Assembly (NCBI GenBank): GCA_964036275.1
Contig: CAXIWQ010000001.1
Location: 1 to 64,000 of the forward strand
Direction of reading: 5' to 3'
Source: Litoditis marina
Taxonomy: Eukaryota; Nematoda; Chromadorea; Rhabditida; Rhabditidae
DNA: 64,000 nucleotides
The notes under the pieces were generated by a model. That model saw only the letters and a program-made list of their open reading frames with translations, was not told the DNA's origin and made no database searches. The translations under genes were made by a program, and so were the position numbers. This document shows positions 21,168-30,571 of this stretch, piece after piece. Numbering within the stretch: position 1 is the first letter of the stretch; every line of letters begins with the position of its first letter.

Positions 21168-23987
21168 CTATTCGCTTTCCTCCTCGCTCTCCTCCTTGTA
21201 TGTCTTCCCATCTTTTGCTTTTCGTTTGGGGTTGACTCTCACTCTTTCCAACTCCACTCTCTGATCTATCGTAACATTAGGATCTGCTCTTATTTCCATA
21301 GGAATCAAATGATTGACCGATCGCTTTGCTATTTTTCCCGTTACTGTTTTCACTGAAATAGTTCTCACTGCCCCATCTTGACCTGGGTGCAATTCCACTA
21401 CCAGCGCTAACTTCCACTGCCCTCTCTTCATTTGTTCGTCGACCACTAACACTATCTCCCCTATTGTTGGTGTTGCTTCTGCGTGTGCCTTCGCTCTCGC
21501 CAGTTTTTGCCTGTCTCTCAACTCATTCAAATATTGCTCACTCCACACCTTCCAGAAACTGTTCAACCTATGATTCGCAGCCATCATCCAAGAGCAAACT
21601 TGTTCCTTGGTCTCAAGAACACTTATCTCAAACTCCTTATCCTTATCTTTCAATACCACACTATTCACAATTGGCAGCGACGCATTGATCAATAAATCGC
21701 TTGGCGTAATGGCTACAATATCGCTAGAGTCGTTACTGTTCGCGGAAATTGGTCTATTGTTCAAAACATTCTCTACTTCACACAACAACGTTTCCAGCTC
21801 ACGAAAGGACAATTTCACGTTCCTAGCAGCCTTATACAGACAGTTCTTGGTGAGTCCTACCATTCTCTCGTACACGCCTCCTTTCCAAGGACTCAGTGGA
21901 GTGATGAAGCGCCACTCTACTCGCTTAGACAACAAAAACTCCTCTACCTCGCTAGACTCGGCTACGTCACTCAATCCTGCATTCACTACTATCTCACCAA
22001 GTTGAAAAGTTTTCGCGTTATCTGATGTGATCGAATTTGGAATTCCACGTCTCGCAAAAAATCGCCGCAAGGATGCAATAAACTCCATGGTGGAATTGCT
22101 TGACACTAGTTCAAGATGTACTGCGCGTGTAGACAAACAAGTAATAACATGAATCCACACTTTCTGATCGCACTCTTGACTCAAATGACTAGTTTTCACT
22201 GCAAACGGTCCAGCATAATCTACCCCACAATGTTCAAAGGGCCGACTACGTGTCACTCTCTCGCATGGAAGTTGTGGGTTAATCGGATACGCAAAAGGTC
22301 TTCCGTTGAGTCGTTTGCAAGTCACACACGCCCGTAGAATTTTCGCGACGTGATGTTTGCCTCCGAAAACCCAAAACTTCCTCCTCACACATGCTAATGT
22401 CATCTCCTTACCTCCATGCATACATTCTCGATGAGAATTCCAAATTATCATTGCAGTCAACGGGTGGTTTTTCACCAACAACATGGGCTGTCTCGCATTC
22501 TCGCTCAACTCAGAGTTACCTAATCTCCCTCGAAATCTCAAAACTCCAACTTCGTCGTACCATAAATCAGATCTCGGACGTATTTTCGCTACTCTGTCTA
22601 GTCTACCTTCGCGCTGATGTTCCCTCACTACCATCTGTTCAGATAGGTTCAACTCTCTCACATTACTCTGGTGATTAGCAAAATCGACTAATTCAGGAAT
22701 ACTCTCACTCAGTCTAGCCTTGCTCGCGTCATTAACTTTTTTGTAGACCTTCTCTGCGATAAACTTCGTGACTAGACGGGTTATCCGTAACAATTTCTCG
22801 TACGAATTAGTCTTCTCGAAAGGAATCACAGATTTATGATCAGAAATTGTCACAACGTTTGCTCTCACCTCTTCTGCAATCACATCCTCCACTCCCTCAA
22901 GTTCTCGATTAACACTCCACTCCTCGCTTTCCCAGTCTCTCTCGTTTTTGATAAACCATTCCGGCCCTTCCCACCAGATATGATCATTCAATTCACTTGC
23001 TGTCACACCTCGCGTTATACAGTCAGCTGGGTTTTGGGCCGATTGAACATAATGAAGTTTTGACTCGATACCGTTCCGCTTCCACTCCTCTCGTATACTC
23101 TGAATCTCTCTCACTCTATTGTTCGCAAAAACCTTGAGCTGATGTTTTGAGAATATCCAATATAACGCTGGTTGCGAATCACAAAACAAATCAACATGAT
23201 CTATCTCCATATCTAGTTGTCCCAACAAATATCTAGCCAGGCGTATAGCCACTATACAACCTGTCAACTCCAAACGCGGCATTGATGCTTTTGCAGTCGG
23301 ATTCACTCTCGCTTTTGCCATTACAAGTCTGGATTGTATAGAACCATCGCTAAATCGCGTCCGTAGATATGCACACGCACCTAACGCTTTCTCTGACGCG
23401 TCTGAAAACACTGCTAGAGAATATTTCGCGCCTGATTGCCTTGTAGTTGTTGATCTAGGCACAGAAATATTTGCAAGGTTGATATCTCGAACTAAATCTC
23501 TCCACTCCTCGCGCTGATTTTCACTCAATAGTTCATCCCAATTTTTCCCTTCTCTCCACAACTGACTCATGAATAGTTTCGCTCGTATGAGAACTGGTGA
23601 AAGTAAACCTAAAGGATCAAACGTACTCGCTGTCGCACTCAGAACTTCCCTTTTACAGACTTTCCCACTCTCGCTCAGTTTTGGTTGTATGACCAACGTG
23701 TCGTCCACCGTGTTCCACATGATTCCGAGTAACTTGCTGTTAACTACATCCTTTGTTCTGTCCTTCTCCGGAATTTTGGACATGACATCTACTGCATTTG
23801 ACGAAAATTCGCGCAGATTCATTCGCATACCGTCAAAAATCTCTTTCGTGGATACATAGCTATCATACACCTCACACTCTTTCTCACAGCCTACTGCCAG
23901 ATTATCCACATACAAATTCTTTGACAAAGACGCAGTCAATATTTTGTCGCTCCGTTTCAAGTTATGAATAATAGTCGCAGCCAGCAA
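21168..23987 (-). CDS. Pol polyprotein of element 1, C-terminal 939 codons (RT end, RNase H, integrase)
   Basis: A long intact frame. Residues 26-29 are the RT active-site motif YVDN. RNase H acidic residues are visible at D196, E240, D270 and D322 (contexts FSDASEK, MPRLELTG, FCDSQPALYW, NPADCITRG). The integrase zinc site is H519/H524 with C554/C557, and the DDE triad is D590 (GVDYAGPF), D656 (SITSDNAKTF) and E707 (PWKGGVYERM). A basic region and an acidic tail (KEESEEESE) close the protein. RT copies the element RNA, RNase H removes the template, and integrase joins the DNA to the host genome. The first codon shown is simply where the frame opens after a shift near 23990; the real Pol begins far upstream, fused to Gag as in element 2. 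The stop is followed by the acceptor of the accessory gene. Confidence 0.93.
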   Translation of the reverse strand: MLAATIIHNLKRSDKILTASLSKNLYVDNLAVGCEKECEVYDSYVSTKEIFDGMRMNLREFSSNAVDVMSKIPEKDRTKDVVNSKLLGIMWNTVDDTLVIQPKLSESGKVCKREVLSATASTFDPLGLLSPVLIRAKLFMSQLWREGKNWDELLSENQREEWRDLVRDINLANISVPRSTTTRQSGAKYSLAVFSDASEKALGACAYLRTRFSDGSIQSRLVMAKARVNPTAKASMPRLELTGCIVAIRLARYLLGQLDMEIDHVDLFCDSQPALYWIFSKHQLKVFANNRVREIQSIREEWKRNGIESKLHYVQSAQNPADCITRGVTASELNDHIWWEGPEWFIKNERDWESEEWSVNRELEGVEDVIAEEVRANVVTISDHKSVIPFEKTNSYEKLLRITRLVTKFIAEKVYKKVNDASKARLSESIPELVDFANHQSNVRELNLSEQMVVREHQREGRLDRVAKIRPRSDLWYDEVGVLRFRGRLGNSELSENARQPMLLVKNHPLTAMIIWNSHRECMHGGKEMTLACVRRKFWVFGGKHHVAKILRACVTCKRLNGRPFAYPINPQLPCERVTRSRPFEHCGVDYAGPFAVKTSHLSQECDQKVWIHVITCLSTRAVHLELVSSNSTMEFIASLRRFFARRGIPNSITSDNAKTFQLGEIVVNAGLSDVAESSEVEEFLLSKRVEWRFITPLSPWKGGVYERMVGLTKNCLYKAARNVKLSFRELETLLCEVENVLNNRPISANSNDSSDIVAITPSDLLINASLPIVNSVVLKDKDKEFEISVLETKEQVCSWMMAANHRLNSFWKVWSEQYLNELRDRQKLARAKAHAEATPTIGEIVLVVDEQMKRGQWKLALVVELHPGQDGAVRTISVKTVTGKIAKRSVNHLIPMEIRADPNVTIDQRVELERVRVNPKRKAKDGKTYKEESEEESE

Positions 23988-25179
23988 AAATGGGGATGAA
24001 GTGAAGTTACTCCGAAAGGTACTCGCGCATATCGTAATTTACGGATATTATCTGCCGACGGAGGTAGATTTGGATTTTTCAGCCAAAGTATCCTTTGCAG
24101 CATCGCGATCGCATTCTTGCAGGCGAACCTGATGAAATGCTTTCTCAATATCTGACAATACCAAAATCTATGTGTCTCGCTCTCAAAATAACTCTGTAAT
24201 ATCGGGTAGAATAGTTGGTCCTGCATGCAACGCCTCATTCAGTGAAATTTGCCCTGACATTTGTGCCGACGCGTCTAGAACAATGCGCACTTTCGTAGTG
24301 TTGCTACCCGGTTTTACTACCGCCTGATGAGGGATATAGAAAACTACTTCTCCCGTGGGTTTCGCTCGGGCATTCTTCCAAAATACCATTTCAACTGCTC
24401 TCGAAAAATCGCGTCATATTTTTCCCAAAGGTCTGATTTCGCGCTAATGAGCGGACCAAAGATTCCAGACGTTTTTTTCGCTAAAGGATAGTTATCAGAA
24501 ATGAATGGATGATTATTCTTGTAGGGAAATCGCACATATGAATATCCATCTCTCTCACAAATAGTTCGTTGAAATATTTTACTACTCCTTCATCAATTTC
24601 GTATCCAGATTTGGATCTGGGTCGTCGCTTATCCCTAGCGCTTCAAAAATCCCACAGTCGGTCATAGTCAACTATCCTGTATTCGCAATTACTACTTCTG
24701 GTTGATTCTCGCAACTTTTCACTCCTGAAATAACTGGACCAAAAAGTGTTGATATCGCTGTTAGTCAAGAAGGTAACGTGAGCGCCGGGGTATTCCAGTC
24801 AACTAATCTCCAAAATTGATCTATTCCTATCAGCACATCTGGATCCACTCTCGCACTCTCGCAATACTTGAAACTAGGATAAATTTGCTGTACTGCTTCC
24901 CTGTCGCAGTTCGATAATGACGAGACACAATAGGGAGAAGTAATCATATCTTGCGTATTACAACAAATATTCGCTGCATGCCCGGTGTCCGCTCAGTAAT
25001 TGTAAAGAAACTAGATTTGAATCAACTACTCGCCGATGACCACCCATTCCTATCACAGTAATATTCCTTGACAATTTTGTTTCCAGTCCCAATTCACTCG
25101 CTAGGCTACTCTTTACGAACGACGATTGAGAACCAGTATCAAACATTATTGCGACCTCTCTCTCTTCACCTGTATTCAC
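23957..25179 (-). pseudogene. Protease and N-terminal RT of element 1, broken by frameshifts
   Basis: Fragments in changing frames continue Pol upstream. 24958-25179 has the aspartic protease start FDTGSQSSFVKSSLASELGL. 24765-24947 has PDVLIGIDQFWRLVDW, matching the post-protease region of element 2. 24344-24535 and 24183-24389 carry the RT fingers and palm entry (IPHQAVVKPGSNTTKVRIVL, ILPDIT). 23957-24238 has RYARVPFGV. Shifts fall near 24000, 24180, 24380, 24540, 24760 and 24950. As the LTRs are nearly identical, this much decay is surprising; part of it may be base-calling error. As written, no full RT can be made. Confidence 0.85.
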
Positions 25180-25286
25180 GTTAACCGCAATAGCAAAACG
25201 CTGTCATCAGAAGTGGAGAGTTCCTTCGATAATTGGTCTCGACGTTATTCACAGCTATCTCACTACTATTCACACTCGCATTGATC

Positions 25287-26981
25287 TCACAGTATCAATA
25301 TCTTGAATAGGCGGAAAAGAGTTCTTGCTACAGGTTTATCTTTTCTCTCGCTCACATTCGTCGCTCCACTCGTTTTATGACGATCTATTGTTGCTTCGGT
25401 AAACCGAAAAGGAGACTGATTTTGCGCTGTCACACCGCCATTCATTTGCACTGCGTTACTGAACTGCTGCTGAACTGGAGGATACCAAACCCCGTTCTGT
25501 TGATAATTGCTCGCGAAACCGACGAATTGTTGAGTTTCCCTGTTGTCTACCTCTGTGTTCCCCTGTGCATTGCCTCGCACGTACCCTGAATTCCCTCTCA
25601 TTCCATTTTCAATTGCTGATTTGAAACACAAGGAAATATGATGTTTCTTCTCGCATGATGTACATCCTGGCTTCGAACATTCCGGTGCTGAATGTCCTGG
25701 CCTCAAACAATTAAAACCAAGTTCATGTTTCTCGCTCTCTCCAATCTAGATCTCGTGTCGCCGTATTCGATACAATTCTGCCCATTATGACCTGGACGCT
25801 GACAAAACCAACACAAAGACCTCGACTTACCTTGTTGTGTCCTCCTCTGCTTCGTCCTTGCTGCTGCTGCTCCCTCTGTCGATCCCTGTTGTGGCTGCCA
25901 ACGTAGTGGTTGTGAATGCTGCCTCTGTATTACTTCTCTCTCGCACAGAAAACTCACTCTCTCTTCCTCCCTAATGAAATCACGAATGTATCCATCAAGT
26001 CAGACACCTTCACTTGTTTCCATCTTTATGTCCCTTCGCGCAACTTCTCTGAGAAGTTCCGTAGGAAACCTATCCTTGATTGCTATCTTGGTTGCCACAT
26101 CCTCGCACGTTTCATAAGAAGACAGCTGAGTCACAATGCTACGAACTTGCAAGAAGATTTGCTTCATCGAATGAACGTCGTTAGATGCTCTACCCAAAGC
26201 TGTTAACTTCCTGTGCAGAGTTTCCAGAATCTCAAGCTCGTCCTCGTAGTTTTCCTTCAAGATCGCATGCTGTCTTGTAATTGCTCGCTGTGGGTTCAAT
26301 AGCCTCGATAACTAATGCAGCTTCGCCTTTGACCAGAGACTTCAGATGAAGCATTTTGTCCAAATCGTTAAGCTCAAGGTTGTTATGTATTGCCGCATTG
26401 AACAATGCCCAAAACGCGCGGAACTTATTGATGTCACCGGAAAAAACTTGCAACTCAATAGCAGGTTACACGCCATTGATCGATTTCCTTGTTGAATGGT
26501 TGCCGCTTGTTGAGGACTCGCTGACTTCCATCATGTACACTCCCCGAATCAAACTACCACACCACTCATACTCGCATTAACTTCGTTCACCTCCAAGTCA
26601 TCCAAAAATTGTCAATCTCCATTTCCTATCACTCAGCAATGCTACAGCCTCGTTCGCCTCACTCAGCAAGTCGAAATAATTACCACTCTCCACCTGATTT
26701 ACAATAGCCTTTTCCGCTTCTTCCCTGTCCGCCTCACTCGCTATGCGCTGCACATGTTCCAACGCACTAGAATACCTTTTCTCTGCATCCGTAATCACTT
26801 TCTCAACTTGCCTCGCCCATTTTTCAATCGCTCTCCCCTTTCTCCTAGCTTCCTTCTCACTCATACTACCATCATCATTGTTGAACTCCGTAGCATACTT
26901 GCTGTTCACGTCACTCACTACCATAGTCAAAGCCTTGGTCGCGTGTGATATCGATCCCTTGTATGCAGGTATCGATAACAT
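25287..26981 (-). pseudogene. Gag of element 1, broken by frameshifts
   Basis: In sense order: 26598-26981 begins MLSIPAYKG (compare MSVLGGYKA in element 2), a charged helical N-terminus. Then an in-frame TAA at 26466-26468, just before PAIELQVFSGDINKFRAFW. Then a DUF1759-like core at 26000-26453 (LHLKSLVKGEAALVIEAI). Then zinc knuckles CWFCQRPGHNGQNC (25703-25957) and a further pair at 25287-25706 (CTSCEKKHHISLC is the last). Gag forms the particle and packages RNA. The linker between the N-terminus and the core has stops in all simple readings, which could be a shift, a substitution or an unrecognised intron. Confidence 0.85.
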
Positions 26982-27926
26982 AATTAACCTCTAATAGTCA
27001 ACGATGTACACTAGTGTCACGTATGTCACTACTCACAGTATATCTGTATGCTATCACAGTTTAAGGTACCAAAAACAAATCCTAAAATTTAAAGATTGCT
27101 TCAGATTACGGTAACCAATCCTGATTCAGGTTCGCACGCGACGCGACCGCTCGCGTCACTCACTACACGCGCCGTCTCACTCGCCGCTCCGCTCACTATC
27201 TCAAAATGGTTCACTCCAACGGAAATGTTCAATACACAAAGAAATTAGTATTTGAATACAGACCATAATACACTAATAGTCATGCACACACAATACCTTG
27301 GCTCTTCTAATTTTACTCTCTGTTTTCCACTTCCCTTTTTGTTCTCCACTCTGTCCCCTCTGTAGTCATGTTATATCACAGGAGTCGATTCCCTCTATAA
27401 TACCCTTTTGAATCGCGCTCAAAACAACCCTATCACAAGAGTCGATTCACCTCTTTGATACAACGCTCTACACAAATCGAACGATTAGCTTTCCAATACC
27501 AAAAACTAGTCATCGTGCACAGTTTCTTCACTATTCGTTGCCGGTTCAAAATACTTGAAACACAGCAAGAACAAAAATATTCCGAGTTCTCTTGCGGCGG
27601 CAAGAAATATTTTTCAGAAAAGCACTTGTAACTGACCTTACTATGTTTATTAGTCAAAACCCATTGAAGTGTCAATCGTTGTACTGTAGTCATATATATG
27701 CTCATTCAATGTTCACCTTACTGTTCATCATGTTTCGATTCGTGTTTTCATATTGCTCAAATTCATTTGGTTTTTATTCATTTTTCGTTCTCTCTATGTA
27801 TCTCACATGCTTGCATGTAAATAAACCAATCAAAAAAACGACGTCGCAGGACATGACTAACTCCCTGACTCGTTTACATTGATCTTATGATCCTTAGCTG
27901 ACAATTCTTAGTCGCTTTCACTCACA

Positions 27927-28139
27927 CGCTCGACGATTTTCGTTACGCCATTTCGCTCCTAATGTTCACCCGCTCGACGATTTCCGTTACGCCATTCCGC
28001 TCCTAATATTCACCCGCTCGACGATTTCCGTTACGCCATTCCGCTCTAATATCACCCGCTCGACGATTTCCGTTACGCATTCCGCTCCTAATATTCACCC
28101 GCTCGACGAATTCCGTTACGCCATTCCGCTCCTAATATA
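27927..28139. repeat. 44-bp minisatellite, five copies, in element 1 leader
   Basis: Five tandem copies of CGCTCGACGATTTCCGTTAC followed by GCCATTCCGCTCCTAATATT and CACC. Copies 1 and 5 have substitutions; copies 3 and 4 have one- or two-base deletions. It lies about 1 kb upstream of gag in the sense direction. Confidence 0.93.
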
Positions 28140-28796
28140 TGCTCCTCGCGTTCCGCTCCTATCTATCACCTCACATTTTGCGCAGTTAGTTCATGATTCA
28201 TGTCAGTAAAAATTTCACTTCAGAAGACAGCTGACAACCTCTCGCTCACATATATCCAACTTTCGCTCACACTCAAGGATTGATGTACAAATGTTGCGCA
28301 ACATTCACTATGCCTGAGCTCCGATCCATCAACAATCGGTACTGGGTGACGCACGTTACGTCAATGTAGCTTCACATAGGGTCCCCCTTCCTATGCTCCT
28401 TTCTCACTAGTGAGAATGAAAAAAAAAACAGCAAGAATTTCGCGCTCTCCACGTAAAAACTCGTTTCAGTCACGTTACTGCTTCTGTATATGATAGGCTA
28501 CGTGTATCATATACTATTAGTGTACGACAAATTAATTACGATTAGTCATTGATGAAAGTTGACTGCCTCGTGTCCGGCTTTCTTACGTAAGAACAATGCT
28601 CAAAATTATTCTCACTCGCTCCTCTGATTCCTTGATTATTCGCAAAAGTTAGGTTCAGATCACTAGAAATCGCTCACTGCTTCAAGGAGAAGCTAAACTA
28701 TTGAAAAAAAAAGGAGAAAATTGTTTCTAGTACTCACTCGTGGCATTAGTCTCTCTCTCACACAGTCCAATCACTAAGTGTACAAGTACGACAGGA

Positions 28797-28870
28797 TCGT
28801 AAAATACCCAGAGGTATCCCGAGGTAAATATCCAGAATTATCCCGAGGTAAAATATCCAGAGTTATGCAG
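28797..28870. repeat. Short degenerate tandem repeat (about 22-24 bp, three copies)
   Basis: AAATACCCAGAGGTATCCCG, AAATATCCAGAATTATCCCG and AAATATCCAGAGTTATG follow one another, each separated by AGGT. It lies in the leader of element 1; its function is unknown. Confidence 0.7.
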
Positions 28871-29547
28871 TAAAAATAGTATATGCAGAGTGAGATATAA
28901 CCTCTCACATCAATCCTTCTCGCACACAACAATTCTCGCACACAACTTCTCAACAATTCCTCAATAATTTACAGTCCACCTCTCACACAATACTACTGTC
29001 GCACAGTACTACTCTCTCTCATTCTCGCAAGTTCAATCCTCACGGTGTTAATCCAAATTTAGCACTATCGCACTCCAATGCACAAGACTGAGTATTCGTT
29101 TGTTGTTTTACCTACGAGCGACTGTCGCTTCCTTATAGCCAAAACACTACCTAGTCTTGATACCACAATCACTATAATAAAGGATCACACTTCCCTCAAG
29201 TATATCACATTGTTATAAACAACAATTCCCTCCTTCACTCCCTCTTTCTCTCGCCATGTTTATATATTTGTAGTTATCTTACCTTCCTGAAACCTATCGC
29301 ATAGCTCGCTTCGCTGCGTAAGAACATACTACACAATATAATCGCCGAATTAAACATTCGCGGTGAACTGTTGGAATAACACAATGTTTTTCCATCTGTC
29401 ACCTACTACTCATCGGCATTACCTAATACCGCCAAACATTTTCACTCTCGCTCGTATAATATATTCTATCCAACCTGTTCGAACTCTCCCTCCTCCATCG
29501 TTACATCTTCACTCGGCCCATTCTTCCCTTCTCCTGCTGCTGCTCAC

Positions 29548-29578
29548 CGGCCGCCTCAGTTCCAACTTCCTGTGCCCC
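29548..29578 (-). other. Possible 31-bp micro-exon in element 1 leader
   Basis: Acceptor ACCGATTCAG and donor GTGAGCA flank an open 31-bp segment. Its length shifts the reading phase, so joining it to the coiled-coil exon would give an early stop. It is either not used, non-coding, or part of an alternative transcript. Confidence 0.3.
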
Positions 29579-29666
29579 CTGAATCGGTAGAACATAGTAT
29601 CACATTAATCACATCTCACGACAGTTATTTCCTACACTCTTGCGCCTATTGGCTCGCTCACTTTGT

Positions 29667-29760
29667 GGCACCCAAATCGTATTTTTGCTGGCACCCAAAA
29701 TCGTATTTTTGCTGGCACCCAAAATCGTATTTTGCTGGCACCCAGAATCGTATTTTTGCG
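29667..29760. repeat. 24-bp tandem repeat, four copies
   Basis: GGCACCCAAAATCGTATTTT followed by TGCT, repeated four times with small differences. Because 24 is a multiple of 3, the minus strand reads as an eight-residue repeat (NTILGASK) in a short frame at 29609-29857. There is no sign that this frame is used. Confidence 0.9.
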
Positions 29761-29917
29761 CGCTACAACTTTTGGATCGCCTATTGAATTCCGTCCAGCT
29801 GATAACCTTGCAAACGTTGCTCCTGAATTCCAGATGCTGACTAACTCTTGCTATCAATTGTCGAAAGTGAAAACCACGTGAGTCCAGTCTATACTATATC
29901 AATCCGTAACAACTCAC

Positions 29918-29986
29918 CTCGCCTGTCTCCACCTCTCCAGTTCCTTGCTGCTCCTCTGCTGGCTGTCTCAACTGGTTTGCCTCCAT
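29918..29986 (-). CDS. Accessory gene of element 1, predicted first coding exon
   Basis: A small exon spans 29918-30000 between acceptor TGTTCAG and donor GTGAGTT. Within it an ATG at 29986 opens 23 codons (MEANQLRQPAEEQQGTGEVE and three more), ending in phase 0 at the donor. The coiled-coil exon at 21027 also begins in phase 0, so the join is open. The N-terminal half then has 95 residues, against 96 in element 2, and the whole protein 244 against 245. The intron would be 8890 bp (21028-29917) and contain all of gag-pol, the layout of a retroviral env message. The other two frames of this exon would not give a comparable protein. This is predicted from splice sites and length agreement only. 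Confidence 0.5.
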
Positions 29987-30109
29987 TGGAAGTCCGCATC
30001 CTGAACATTTTCACAATAATTCTCAATTCACACAATTACAATCACAATTTTCGCACTCCGTACTTTCCGTAAAAGTTCGCTGATTCGTTGATCGCTTCTG
30101 TTTACTCAC

Positions 30110-30234
30110 GCGTAATGGTTCCATCGGGGGGAGTCCCATCCGATGCAGAATATCATGCTCCTCGATCGTATTGATGTTTGCCTTTCTCGCCATCTTATTC
30201 TGTTTTCCAGACGTCATATCGTTCACGTTCCAAG
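30110..30234 (-). other. Predicted leader exon of element 1
   Basis: Acceptor GTGTTTCAG (before 30234) and donor CGC/GTGAGT (after 30110) bound this segment. An ATG inside it reads MARKANINTIEEHDILHRMG and onward to the donor in phase 0. Joined to the next small exon (acceptor at 30001) this frame stops after ten codons, so it would act as an upstream frame. Joined directly to 21027 it would stay open, giving an alternative N-terminus for the accessory protein. Confidence 0.4.
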
Positions 30235-30557
30235 CTGAAACACCTTGCATAAATACATGATTTATATTTACCACTTGGCACGGTAATCGCAAACATCACA
30301 GAATATGAATATATCACACAGAAGAGACTATCGGAACATCACAGACGTATATATAGGATATTCAGATCACAAATGAATACGTTCGCTGATTTAAAAACAT
30401 ACTACTAGATCTTTTCGAATTGTTAAACGATTTCGCAATTTTGGGCGCCCCCAATTTGAATTCCCTCGCAATCGATTAGTCCTCTTTTTCGCGCTCTTAT
30501 TCTCATTGGGTCACAATTTCTCCTCAGTTCGCGTTTCCAAATTTACTTTATCGCATT

Positions 30558-30571
30558 CGGCCGATGCTCCA
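30558..30571 (-). promoter_or_regulatory. Primer-binding site of element 1 (tRNA-Gly type)
   Basis: Directly after the sense 3' end of the 5' LTR (GGCACGAAA) comes TGGAGCATCGGCCG. The complement of the 3' end of animal tRNA-Gly(GCC) with CCA is TGGTGCATCGGCCG, so 13 of 14 positions agree; the mismatch is at the discriminator base. The match stops after 14 nt. The tRNA sequence is from general knowledge and was not searched. Confidence 0.7.

Larger units (their letters stand above)
26982..30571 (-). other. Long leader of element 1 (5' LTR to gag)
   Basis: This is 3.6 kb without a long open frame. It holds a 44-bp minisatellite, short 22-24 bp repeats, and several canonical splice sites that outline small exons near the 5' end (30110-30234, 29918-30000 and possibly 29548-29578). 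The plus strand is strongly enriched in CTCAC and CTCGC words. Apart from these I see no gene in it. Such a long leader is unusual for a retrotransposon. Confidence 0.75.

Noticed and set aside
30023..30292. A free-standing 89-codon minus-strand gene next to the 5' LTR
   Set aside because: It spans predicted splice sites, and its C-terminal part is intron-like; it is better explained as leader exon plus intron.
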